64,000 nt of DNA from Cylindrodendrum hubeiense (taxonomy: Eukaryota > Ascomycota > Sordariomycetes > Hypocreales > Nectriaceae): NCBI GenBank assembly GCA_014621425.1, contig JAANBB010000016.1, positions 248,001 through 312,000 on the forward strand, read 5' to 3'. Position 1 is the first letter of the stretch, and each line of letters opens with the position of its first letter. Below are positions 35,700-47,653 of the stretch, one piece after another. Position numbers and translations under genes: made by a program. The notes beneath the pieces are model-generated. The model had not been told where the DNA came from. It worked only from the letters and a program-made list of their open reading frames with translations, and searched no databases.

Positions 35700-38020
35700 A
35701 TGGTCAACAAAATGTCTGAGAAGGACCCGCTCTCCGTCGCGTCTCCCAATGACAAGACGGGCGACAACAAATCTTTGCGTGAGGAGTATGCAGTACCAGA
35801 AGATGACTTCTTTCTTCCGTTTGAGGGAATCCCGGACCATGATCCTAACCAGAGAATTCTGACGGTTCGCTCCGTCATCCTCGGCGCCCTGCTCGGGTCC
35901 TTGATCAACTGCGGAAATATCTATCTCGGTATAACACTAGTCTTCTATCGCCCAGTGCAGTTCAATCGTGGCTAATTCCATTACTCTCTATAGGTTTGAA
36001 ATCGGGGATGGGCCTTGAGTCGGTTCTCTTCGCAACAATATTCGGCTTCATGATTATTAAGGCAATGTCTAAAATTAAGGTATGGTGACCTCGTGGCCTC
36101 ATTCACTAACTCTATTTGAGTTCTACCTAAAATGCTAACGGGGTCAAGCTTCCATTTATTCAAGATGATTTTGGTCCCCATGAGAACAACATTCTCCAGG
36201 CCGTTGCTGGTGGGTGCGTTGGCTTGGGCTTTCTATACATCTCTGCCATCCCTGCCATGTACCAGCTCGGTCTCCTAAGCGACAATCCTAAGAACGACTA
36301 TGGAATGCTCCTCTGCCACTCTCTTGTCGCTGGATTTTTTGGTCTTTCATATACGATCGCTCTGCGCAAGATGTTCCTGATTCACCTTGGCCGTGCTCTC
36401 CGTCTCATCTTCCCTACCGGTACGGCTGCCGCCATCGTCATCCGCTCCCTACATACTGGTATCGAGATGACTGGTGGAACTGGAAGAACGCCAGGAAAGT
36501 CCACCAGTGCTCGCATGCCAGGTCTCACCTTTCTGGCCTGTTTTATTTGGCCCGTGGTCACCCAATATGCACCCGGCATCTTGTACGACTGGAACCTCTT
36601 CTGGTACATTTTCAAGTGGGGCGGCCATGGTGCCATTTATGCTGTGAACTGGGGTTGGTTCAATGTGCTATCATCGCCAGCCTACATTGGAGTCGGCATG
36701 CTCATGACTCCTCACGCTACATTCTCTTTCTTCTGCGGAACTCTTCTCGCCTGGGGTATTGTTGGGCCTACCATTGTTAAGCTGGGATACGCCTCCGGAA
36801 TCGCCACTAGCGAAAAGTATCCCGAACTTATGTCATATAACGCCATGATTGCAGACAACTTTGCCACCAACCCGTCTCCCAGATACTGGATTCTCTGGCC
36901 AGCCGTCTTCCTAATGTTGTCGACATCCATTACCAATATTCTTGTAGAGTGGAGGAGCCTCTTGGTTATGGGAAAATATGGCATCCAGAGCGCGAGGAAA
37001 TCCTACAAGACTTACTTCTGCAAGTCAGAAACAAGCAATGATGTGCTTGGAGATGCAATCGCTGCTGATAATGGCCCATCCGACCCTATCCTTCCGCAAT
37101 ACCAAGTACGCCTATGGGAGTGGGTATCTATGATGCTCATCAGTTTAATAGTGGCTCTAGCATCCTTCAAGTCGCTTTACAGCATCCCGGTAGCCGTTAA
37201 CATCCTTAATATGTTTCTCGGTATCCTTTGGTCGTTCGTTACCATTCAGACCTATGGGATGTCCAATATGTCTCCCGTGGCTACAGTGGCCAAAGCGTCC
37301 CAGTTTGTGGTGGGCGGCATAATGAAATCAGGATACACGACTGAGCAGGCGCTTCTCGGAAATATTGCCTCTGCTGGTATTGCTGGGGGGGCAGCGCAGC
37401 AGGCTGCGACCCTAATGTCGGATCTGAAAACAGGGTTCCTGCTCAAGACTCCAGCAAGAACCCAATTCTGGGCCCAGGCTATCGGGACGCTAGTCGCTGC
37501 TGTCGTTACCCCAGCCCTATTTATCTTATTCTGCGAAGCGTATCCTTGTATTCTCGACCCAGAAGCACTCACTTGCAGCTTCTCAACTCCAGCTGTGGCC
37601 TCGTGGCGTGCTGTTGCCATCGGTATTGTGTCACCCACGTTCCCCATCACGAAAACTTCTTGGGTGTTTGCGATTATTCTTTCCTTGGTCGGCATTGCCA
37701 CGACCCTGATTTCCCGATGGCTAAGAAAGACAAATCGTCAAAGGTTTGCCAATTTTATCCCAGATATGACGCTAGTTGGCTTGGCCATGACCACACCTGG
37801 AACTTATCTGGCACTGACCATGATGCTTGGCACCACAATTAGTGTTGTGTGGAGACGATTCGGAAAGAATTCGTTTGAGGTGCATGGATGCGCCGTGGCG
37901 GCCAGTGGCATTGCAGGAGAATCCGTCGGGTTTGTCATCAACGCTATTTTCCAGATTGCAGAAATTGAAGGGCCGGGGTATTACGGTTCTATGGTCGGGT
38001 GTGTCGCAGAGAGCTGTTAG
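35700..38020 (+). CDS. OPT-family oligopeptide / metal-chelate transporter
   Basis: Predicted 728 aa from exons 35700-35928, 35994-36079 and 36149-38020. It has a hydrophilic acidic N-terminus, then ILTVRSVILGALLGSLINCGNIY, the usual first helix of OPT proteins. A run of about 13-15 membrane segments follows. Family marks include GLKSGMGLESVLFATIFGF, LGRALRLIFPTGTAAA, MSPVATVAKASQFVVGG and a C-terminal GPGYYGSMVGC. Length and ends match complete family members, so it is probably functional. OPT proteins of this type carry small peptides, glutathione conjugates or metal-siderophore-like chelates across the plasma or vacuolar membrane; the substrate cannot be told from sequence. A second in-frame ATG at 35712 is also possible. 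Confidence 0.92.
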
Positions 38021-38593
38021 ATGAACGTGGTGGGCATTACGTTAAATTAAATCAGAAGACTGTATCAATTTAAGCTCACAGTGATCTATATTAACTCAAT
38101 ACATGGGCTACATGCACTAGTCTTTTCCGCATTTTCTCAAAGTTCGGTAATCGGTATTACGCCTCAGTTTACACGGCGACTGACAATAAAATCTTCAAGA
38201 AATGACCATATCGGCACGTAAAACTAGGACAATAATTTGGACACACATGGTTTGATGACAGGGACAACATATGACCTGTAGAAAGTCACTTACTTTGACT
38301 AAGGATCCGTATCCTGATACGGGGCCGACTTGATTATACCCGCATTGACCGAATCACCGTGATAAGCAGGTCACATTGTTAACTAGAACAGGCAAAGATA
38401 GCACAGAAGCAAGGTTGTGGTGCGCCTCAGCGTATTCAAGTCCTGTTCATTGGACAAGACATCGACGGAACTTTAACCGTATTCGAGTCTCATCAGGGTG
38501 TGGGCAGTGGGGCTTTTTGGTACGGTATTATTAGGGACCACCCTAAACAAAAGTCAGACTTCATAATTTTAGTTTGTAGTTGGCCTTTGCTTG

Positions 38594-38637
38594 GAGCGTA
38601 TTCAGAGCGTATTCAGAGCGTATTCGGAGCGTATTCG
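38594..38637. repeat. Tandem 11-mer array GAGCGTATTC(A/G)
   Basis: Four head-to-tail copies of an 11-base unit, the first two ending in A and the last two in G. The core AGCGTATT recurs in the palindrome immediately to the right and, reversed, in the array at 45496. Confidence 0.85.
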
Positions 38638-38650
38638 GAGCGCGCATCAA

Positions 38651-38667
38651 AGCGTATTCAATACGCT
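38651..38667. repeat. Perfect palindrome AGCGTATT-C-AATACGCT
   Basis: Eight-base arms with a single-base centre, directly beside the 11-mer array and built from the same core. Confidence 0.85.
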
Positions 38668-39284
38668 ATGCCCCACTAACATGCAATGTCCAAGCACCAA
38701 TCACCGACTTCCCCGTAATCTCAGAGAGACGAAATAACTTATTCTTATCTGCTACATGAGAGGAATGCTTAACCTCTTGCACCTCGCGCCACTGGGCCAA
38801 GTACCAGATATTCATAGGGAAATGATCGGGTTCTCGCGGGTATCGATACGAAGTACCACCAGAACGTTTGTCTCAAGTTTCTGGGCAAGAGATGAATTTA
38901 CCGTAATAGTGCAACCAATTTCTTTAGAGATACACATCTCATTAAACAATCATCAGACTGGGCTAGATTCATTATGCCTGCTGGGCCGTGAGATAGTTAC
39001 GAGCTACCCCAAGGTCCAACTTGATGAGCTTTTCACTCTGAGGATTTCCTAGACAACTTTATCTCCGGTGGGATGGGCTTGACCTGCACTAGGCGAATCT
39101 CTCACCAATAAGATAATTTGCTCTTGAAACGAATCACGTAAAGATCATCAATACTCTAGCTTCACTCTTAGGTGTCTATGTAGTAGTGTCATGTTATTGA
39201 AACAATATTGATGCAACATTCCATACTTAAATGCTCAAGAGATGATCTCACAAATACTAAGATGAATAAAAAACAGATTTAGCC

Positions 39285-40579
39285 TTAAGAAGGCATCCAA
39301 CCAATGCGCATCATCGGCCACCGGAGCCATATTTTCTTAGCCAAAGGCATGTTGGCATAAATTCCCGATATTAGATGTCTCGGCCAACCCTTCACCATCC
39401 ATCCAGCTTCCATCTGCTGAATCAACACAACAAAATACGAGAATATTACTAATGCGTGGGGTTGCCTTTCTTGAACAAGCTTCAGATATTGGGTTGGTAC
39501 TCTGTATAACCAGGCAAAAATGATCGATGCTTGGGTACGGATTGCTCTATCGCTTGTTCCGAAGACAGCTGCAAAACAACTTCTTAAGAGCTGAAAAGCC
39601 CCCATGAGTGCTAGAGTGTCTATCTCGTCCGTCTCAGCATGCTCCGTGAGTATCAAGCGTAAATCTTCCAAGGCATCGTCGATGCTTGCATCTAAGCCGG
39701 CAGTACAAGCCTGGGTGAGATCCGTGACAGTGAGACTGAACATCAGAGTGAATACCTTATCGTCTACGCCAAAGCTATCACATGCCTTCTTGATCGAGTG
39801 TAGACTGCGGAAGAGGACCAGCCATTCTGCTGTTCCATGAACATGGAAGAGGAGGTACTCGTTATGCTGGGGGCCGAGAGCAAAAGTGTGAAGGCAGGTG
39901 ATTGTTGCAAAAAGGTATAGAGCGGCGCAGTTAAATTTGTTGATACCGGACAGAAGAGGGCTAGCGAGCCTGAGAGCGATCTCCCAATGTTGGCTGGCTT
40001 TTGAAAGATAGGTAGTATCTTCTTCTGCCGTATTTGGACTTGTTATGTGCTCCATGTGTAGTGCGGCGATTGTCAAAATGGCGTGGAGGAGGAATGGATG
40101 CTTGAATGACAGCTGGGGCACCGAAACGCTCCAGAATAGCTGAAAGTCTTTGGAAGGACCAAAACTGACAGAAGTAAATGTGCAAAAGTGATGGAACAGT
40201 TCAAAATCATGTACATCGAGGGTTGGGTGGTTAAGTTGGAGTGGGAGAATGATGCTCGTGGTTTCCGAGGCTGGGCCAGCTGTTAGCGACGTCGACTCAG
40301 TCGCGGGTGAATCGGCACCTAGGCTGCAGGAAAGAGATCTTCGAAGGCAGTTTGTGCAATGGGGTTTCCTCTCGTCACACTTCAAGATGAAAACCATGTC
40401 AGCTACTGGGCTGTTGCAGTAGTGCGGGTCGACTGAAGTGACGACAGCCCACTCACCTTGATTCGCCTCCGTTTGCAGAACGCACAACCGAGGCGAGATT
40501 TACGATGCGACTTTCGTAGACCCAGACGGCCCGATTGAATGTCATCATCAGGCGACAAGGGATCTCCTTGCAGCTGCAT
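39285..40579 (-). CDS. Zn2Cys6 fungal transcription factor, two exons
   Basis: Predicted 405 aa. Exon 1 is 40579-40457 and exon 2 is 40379-39285, split by a 77-nt intron inside the zinc cluster, a common position. The N-terminal cluster is CAFCKRRRIK then CDERKPHCTNC and SLSC, preceded by a basic stretch (RKSHRKSRLG). The rest is a helical, leucine-rich domain of the short sterol-uptake/UPC2-like type (LDVHDFELFHHFCTFT and HPFLLHAILTIAALH). The ATG at 40579 (MQLQGDPLSPDDD) is used; the frame is open further upstream but with no other ATG. It is divergent from a secreted carboxylesterase about 2.1 kb away, and both lie between the two AGCGTATT repeat arrays. Confidence 0.88.
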
Positions 40580-42732
40580 AGTGGTAGGGGACTTGGACAC
40601 TGCAGCATGGGCCGCCCGCTGTTTGCTCTTGTGTGGAACATGAGAGAGAGATTGCCAGAAGGTCACGTTGCGTCAGAGTTTACGTTGGGCGGTGCAAGGG
40701 TTCAAGCACTGGTCCAAGAGTCAGGTTTATCATGTGGGGGTATTAAGTCTGGACTGGATAAGTGGGGTTTTGTGTCCTGTGTTCTCATACATACATCTTC
40801 ATATACATCTGGTCTATGCAATGCAATGTTGTAGTATAGCCATCATGCCCTGACCTCGACATGACTCGGATTCAATGTGATACAGGAACCCTGAATGCCA
40901 TACAGCGTTTTCCTTTAGACATCAAGAATGGCTTGATTCTCCCCACCAGTTGTGCAACGAGCTTCCGTCAGGTGCTCCTTGGACTCAAATAATGACTGGG
41001 GCAGTCTTTTTTATTGTGCCCAGCTTCATGAAAGTCTACATAGTTACATAAGTAAGCTCATCAAGTACATTCCAGTTATTGGATAGACAATAAACAGAAG
41101 AATGGGTAGTGAATATTGAAGTCGGCCCATCCTGTATGATAATCCACTCCAGTCTGTCAAAGAAACCGTCACCCACGACCCAGCTTTTCACACGGATCTA
41201 ACTTTCACTAAGATTTAGATGGAATCATCCTAGAGAATACCTCGGCCGCATTTGCAACGGCTGAAGAAACTATGAACATCTATCGCGTGTACAGCATGAT
41301 TCTGATCCAGACAGTTCCTTCTCCTAAAAAGTATTATCCAGCAATACGCAATACGCAATCCACAAAAGTAGCAGAATGTAAAAAGATCATGTTAGATAAT
41401 AAATGCTCGATCAATCACCTCAGAAGGGTCGAAATTAAAGTCTGAATCGTTGGCGCAATGAATTTCCTATTCGGGAAATATTACGGTACTTATCTATTTA
41501 GCCAATCACTAGTGTGAAATACTCTAGATCGAAAAAACAGTGACGTTTGAGTTAAGTGCATGATAGAGTAAATTAAGGCTCGTAGTAGATATAGCTGTTG
41601 ACGTCGATGTCATCTCTTGGGTCGTCGTGTATCATGCTGTTCATATATCGAGGGTCATTAGACAGATCAACATTGTGCCTGATATGATTAAGCAACACGA
41701 GAGACCAGAATGGAACTCCAGGCCTGCCTATTCTTCACCTGGTACCTGGTTGATGATACGAGAATCAGAAAAAGATCTAGTGCTCCTGGGTGATATTGAG
41801 TATCCAGAAAGGCTTTGCGGTGGTCTGGAAGATCATAGTTCCATTGGCAGATTTCAGCGCTTCTTGAAATCATGAACAAAATACCAGTCCATTGATCAAG
41901 TATTTGACCATACTATCAACCGCTGAAATTGTAGGAAAGAGCGGATACCTAAGTGAGGGAACGGCATCGCTGATAGAGCTCAGGTCGCCGAGCACGACTC
42001 TTATCAATAACCTACAACTAACGGAGTTCATTAGAGATTACAGTGAATAATTCCACTAAAGGACTAGGATAAAGTAGACTTCTGGATCGATCGTTATCCA
42101 GCAGGCTACATTTCTATCAGGCGGTCTCGCATACCTAGATTGGCTTAGTATAATCTTTGTTTCGGATGTATTCCCTAAGCTGGACCATCCTTCACGTTGA
42201 ACTTCTGACCGGCGGGCATGAAGAATATCAACCTGGTATGTGGTGAGCTAGAATGAAACAAGACATATGAAATGTGTAGTTGCGGTTGAACCTGCCTCCT
42301 CAAGCTTAGTTCGCCTTTTCCCGCACTGATCAAGGGCCACCTTTCCTATTCAATAAACGACTCGGTTAACGAGACACACATCTGCTTGTTTCTAGCTGAC
42401 GGATAGGTCCAGCCCAGCTACAGCTATCTACTTTGCGCTCCTATGGCCCGTAAAAGGAATGGATACCGATTGATACATTGTTCCACGAAGCAAAAGCGGA
42501 GAAGTCATTCTAACTACATTTGGATTTCGGCGTGTACGATCACGTCATGGAGTCAACGTCAAGCGGATCCGGCTTATCTTCACCCCTCAATGGTCATATC
42601 ATGTTAGAGTCTGTTGTTTGGCCAATATGGTCAATTCGAAATACTTAAAGCAGGGCTTATTCTCGTACCTAGAATGTAAAAAGCCCAGCCTATACAACCC
42701 AACGTGATACGAGTGGCCTTGATAGTTTCAAA
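40580..42732. other. Divergent intergenic region
   Basis: About 2.2 kb between the regulator and the esterase. No gene is called. A short repeat of CAATACG occurs near 41344-41358, related to the flanking arrays. The frame at 41627-41875 is not convincing. Confidence 0.4.
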
Positions 42733-44566
42733 ATGCATTTTCCAATGCTTGCTGCTTTGCTTTTGGTGGGCATGTGCTCTGCTGTCACGTTGCCAACCGT
42801 GAATTTGGGTTATGAACAGCATCAAGCCCTTAGCCTTAATGTATCCTATCTTATAATTCCCTCAAAATTCCATCTTGCTAATTTGTACTCAAGGAATCTA
42901 GTGGGCTGTACAGTTTCAGCAATGTTCGATATGGACAGGCTCCTGTGGGCGACCTTCGTTGGGCCCTGCCCCTTGCACCCACTGGTGTCGAAACGGAGGT
43001 GCAAAATGGTTCTGTAAACCGGATATGCCCCCAAGGTCTCCCTCAGTGGTTCACAACAACTAGTCTTTTCCAGAAGAGTTACGCAGCTGGATCTGCCAAT
43101 CCATTTGATTATGATACAGCCTTGGCCAAGACGGAAGCGCTTTACCCAAACGGTACTGGATCTTACTACAGTACACTGACATATACAACCGATGACTGTC
43201 TATTCCTGGATGTGATCGTTCCGAAGGCAATTTTCGAAGTGGGTAGGAAGTCAAAGGCTCCCGTGATGGTCTGGTATGTACTGTCACCAACTTTAACCCA
43301 GTCACAAGTGCAGGTATCCTGACTCATGATATACCCTAGGATTCATGGTGGCGCCTATGTCATGGGAAACAAACTTGACAGTAGTGCAGGCAATTCCTCG
43401 GGTCTTATTGCTGCTAGTCAGAAAGACGGTTCTCTTGGTATGATTTACGTCTCGATAAACTACCGCCTAGGTAGTCTCGGTTTTATATCTGGGGAATCAT
43501 ACGAAAGCGAGGGCGGCGTTTCGAATCTTGGTCTTCGTGACCAACGCCTAGCACTCGAATGGGTGCAAAAATACATCCACCTCTTTGGAGGCGACCCCAA
43601 GAAAGTCACCGTATCCGGCGGTACGATCATCTCTTAACTGCCCTTGTGTGTGAAAGGATCTTTTCTGATGAACTTCTAGGCTCTGCTGGTGCTGGCAGCA
43701 TTATCTACCACCTTATCTCCAAAAGCAAGGAGAATTTGCCTTTTCAAAAGGCGTGGGTGGAGTCCCCAGGCTTGATCCCTACCTCACATTCGACCAGGGA
43801 ACTTGCCGCAAACAAGCTTCTCGAACAGCTAGGAGCCAGCAGTTTTGCAGAAGCCCGGGTTTTACCATCCGAGCAGATCATACGCGCCAACGCCGACGTC
43901 ATTTCTGTAGCCAAAACTGGCAGCTTTGTTTACGCTCCGGTTGAAGATGGCAGCTACATCCCCGAAACAGCTGCCGTCAGTCTGAGAAAAGGAAATGTCC
44001 ACAAAGGCGTCAAGTTAATGATCTCCCATACTAAGAATGAGGGATATAGTTTCATGCCCAGCTACGCGAGCACGGACGATTCATTCACAGAATTTCTGAA
44101 GCAGATGTTTCCATATGCATCCGAGTCCACAATATCCTATATTGTCCACAATCTTTTCCCTATCTCGAACTACGGTGGACTTTGGTATGAGCGTGTGGCT
44201 GACTTTGTTGGAAGCTTTGGGCTCAAGTGTCATGCACATGCACTCACAAAGGCTTATGGGAACGAAACATACAACTACGAATGGAGCGTCTTCCCAGCTT
44301 TCCATGGGTATGACTTTCTTAACGTCTTCTTTGCAGGCAATCGATATGGTGGAATTGTCAACTCTACCTACGCTGAGTTACTTCAGTCTTACATTGCCAA
44401 CTTTGTCAAAACCGGAACCCCAAATGGTGATGGGTTACTCACCTGGCCTGTTGAAGGCCCGAAGTCACAAATTCTAAATTTAACGGCTCTCGGACCCGTG
44501 TTGCAGAAGGACAGTACTGCTAGCAAGGAATGCCTTTGGTTGGAGACCCACGATCTTCTAATGTAA
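42733..44566 (+). CDS. Secreted carboxylesterase / type-B lipase family protein
   Basis: Predicted 551 aa from exons 42733-42840, 42894-43273, 43340-43620 and 43680-44566. Signal peptide MHFPMLAALLLVGMCSA. It belongs to the alpha/beta-hydrolase carboxylesterase family: FSNVRYGQAPVGDLRW, DDCLFLDVIVP, an oxyanion-hole IHGGAYVMG and INYRLGSLGF. The nucleophile elbow reads GGSAGAGS, formed across intron 3, instead of the usual GESAG. The likely catalytic acid is the Glu in SHTKNEGYSF and the base is the His in FPAFHGYDFL, so the Ser-Glu-His triad seems complete. Several Asn-X-Thr/Ser sites fit secretion. It hydrolyses esters outside the cell or in the secretory path; the substrate is unknown. Intron 1 acceptor is placed at 42893 to keep the frame. 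Confidence 0.87.
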
Positions 44567-47500
44567 GGGCAATACGATATTGATGTAAAGGGGAGCAGAA
44601 TATGATATCGAGATGGATCTCAGTTGTCTCGTGTTAGACCAATAACTTAAATTCGTGTCAATAGGGTTTGAATCATTTTGAACTTAGATATGTATCAATT
44701 GAAATTAGTTCCCTTCAAGGAGGTCACTTAGTCCGATCTTCTAGTTAATTATGAGTCTCACAATTCGTGACTCCTCCAAGCTAGGGGTGTCTGACCCATT
44801 TACAGAGATTATTACTTGTGATATAACTCGTCTCACAATCTCAGCTATAACAATAGCACGATTGATACATATGCCCCCGGGTAGAGAACATTGATCGACT
44901 AAAGGTGATTAGCAGTCAGCCTGAAAATAACTCAGCACTATCCCATAAAGCTTTCATTTAAGACGGACTATCGAGCAGAATCGGGGAAGCAAAAGATTCC
45001 TGTGACTATTTGAATAACACAACTACGGCGCGATTTCATACATTGCTTTGTCCTCGGTTGCCAACATTGATAAGCATGGGAATTAGAATGTATTTTTCGA
45101 GTCAACATTTATATAAGCAGTCCGTGCCCCCTTTCCGCATTCACGTTCCATTAGCACTGCTTGAATGGCGATGCCCCGGGAGGTTCTTTGCTCAAATCTT
45201 ACAACCATGGCATGCTGCGTCGCACAACCCTGACCTCCTGAAAAATATGAGACCCTTCTCATGTGATCTGTTCTTGACACGTCAAAGTGGATGACAGCCA
45301 CTCTAGCTTGAAAAGCGCCTTTCCTAAGAGGGGAATTCTGTGACAATAGAAAAGAAAGACGGTTGCGAATGCAGACCTCATTCACGACCAGTGTCAAGTT
45401 ATGACTCCACTTATTCGCAAGCTAGCCGTCGGTCTCAAATGCCTAATCGAGAAACGAAATGGTTTGATCTATATATCCACGATGCACCGAATACACAATA
45501 CGCTCAATACGCTCAATACGCTCAATACGCTCAATACGCTTTAATACGCTTCAGCACGCACAATACGCTTAATTCGTTTTAATACGCTCAATACGTTTTA
45601 ATACACTCAATACGGTTTAATACGCTTCAGCACGCACTACCTTAGTTCAGTTCTAATACTGGTCCTTTTAGGCTGAGTCTAGCATCCGACTGAGGTCCAG
45701 CACCAGCCCTGTGTATTTGTTAGCCGCTTGATAGCATTCGGCCGCCACCATGCTGCCTTAGTCTCTCCATGCAGTTGCCTGTGCGGCTGTTGTTTTGGCG
45801 GTAGACTCTTTCGTTTCCGAGATGCTCTGACAGAAGTGTGTGCTTCTTCTGAATAAGGGCATGTCAGCTTCTTTGGCATCAGTGACACATGATGTCCTGT
45901 TGCAGGCTAGAGTTATCGCTGATTCCAAATAGAAAATTATTCGGATCGTCTATTCTACTAGTTTGCGGAAAGTGGAGGTAATTTTTTGGAAGACCCCTAG
46001 TTGTGTGGATGAGCAGTGGTTTTGGTGCCTCGTCTGTAGACCTCTGGCTCGTCCAAGAGCTCGGTCCGTGTCTCATCAATGGAACGAAAAGCACAAGTCA
46101 ACCCGCACATGTATAGAGTGCCCCCGCGAGCGTTTTTCTAGAGGAGTCAACTTAGGTGTCACCGTAAAACTCCTCAGCAACGATCGTATCCCGTAGCATG
46201 TATGGTTCCATCAAGTTCAAGACTCGCCAAACCATCCATTAACCTCAGTGGAGTCACTTTAGGAAACGCGAAAATGCCGCAAACTTGATGCGACCCGAAT
46301 CCTACCTATTAACATGATTAAAGGAACAGCCGGTCCTCTACCAAAGAACATTTGACACGATTCAATCCCATTTGTCTTAATGTGAGGAGATGAATCGTGT
46401 GGTTACAGAACTCGAAGACGCTAGTAAAGGCACATCCGACGAAGTACTCGCTTATTACAGCTAGAGTATCACCTTTATCTTTAAAGAGGGCATAAACCCC
46501 TATGACGTCTGCCGGCTATGTGGCGGCCTAGGCTTGTGCTGTGAGGAGGACATGTGGATATCTTGATAAATAAACGACTCCCCGACATCATTCCTTGGTA
46601 TTTCTTATGTTATTGTATTTAATGTTTTGTTCGATGAGTTAGTGAGGAGCTTCTCTATATCCGGAACGACGCAAGTTGGCCTCCTATTCTGGATTGAGGA
46701 CCCACTTGATCAAGTCTGCCACTTCTCTCTTTCCTGACACAGAAGATTCTCATCGTTAATTCCATTGTGCCTACAACCCGAGGGGACATTACACACGGGT
46801 ACGCAAGGTGGCTTGAAAGTTTCTCAGTCAGTAATCAAGTGCTATATTCCTAAAACTCATTCGACTTTTCGTCCTACTTGTAAAAACGAGTCTGGGCCTT
46901 TTCTCAAAAGTGAGGCTAAGTCTTCAGTGGACTCAATTAATATCCTGCTAGTTACTTATTAATTCCGTCTTTTTTGGAGTGTAAGATAGATTAAGTAACA
47001 AATGTTTTATACTTTATAAAATAAATAGTATGATTGTATTGAAGAAGTTTAACTCACAAGTAGTAATAATAAGGAGACTACACGAGATAGGACTGTTTAG
47101 TACGAGGGCACAAGAGACACTCAGAAACCTAGTAACCCACTTCCTAGACGAATCTTGCATCTGTAATAATACTACCACACGTCCGCAATCCAGGCAAGGG
47201 TGCAGATAAAACACTCTCAAAATGAACAACATAGACTAGCCTGACTGATACTATTTATCAGTATCATCCTATCAAATGGGTCACAAAATAATCCCACAAA
47301 GATAGGCCAAAGATATCGTAAATTGAGTTTACTAGAAAATCACACTATTAAACACTTATGACAATAATCGCAGCTGATTATCGTTGACAAAGTCAATCGC
47401 GATGTCTCAATCCTACCCTGCAGCTCTTGATGACTGACCAATTCACCTTATCCAATAACCTCAATACCGGTCACAACAGCTTATAAGAGGCAGCTCAGAT

Positions 47501-47653
47501 TAAATGGGCCTATATCCTAGCTGATATGCACACAAATTTAAGTATGCCTGTAAAGCTATGTCATACTGCAAGATCAAGGAATCCCAATGTAATTCTATTA
47601 TAAAGCTATTAACTAGATTTATAGATATATAGGAGCTGGCCTATTTAGAAAGT
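44567..47653. other. Long non-coding region
   Basis: About 3.1 kb without a clear gene. It contains the 9-mer array at 45496-45540 and degenerate copies to about 45640. At 46390-46575 the plus strand reads a frame with one internal TAG (MNRVVTELEDASKGTSDEV, then YDVCRLCGGLGLCCEEDMW after the stop), which may be a gene fragment. AT-rich patches lie at 46960-47060 and 47540-47650. Confidence 0.4.
45496..45540. repeat. Tandem 9-mer array CAATACGCT
   Basis: Five perfect copies, followed up to about 45640 by degenerate copies such as TTAATACGCT and CAGCACGCA. The unit is the reverse complement of AGCGTATTG and so matches the core of the array at 38594 in opposite orientation. Confidence 0.85.

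Larger units (their letters stand above)
38021..39284. other. Intergenic region with short tandem repeats
   Basis: No gene is called. A 98-codon frame at 38756-39052 has no recognisable features. The region holds the repeat array at 38594-38637 and a perfect palindrome at 38651-38667, both listed separately. A further single AGCGTATTCAAG copy lies near 38429. Confidence 0.45.

Noticed and set aside
45496..45540. CRISPR-like array
   Set aside because: Units are 9 bases with no spacers and the genome is eukaryotic; it is a simple tandem repeat.
45340..45582. 80-codon frame containing QYA repeats
   Set aside because: It is just the 9-mer array read in frame; no start context or domain.
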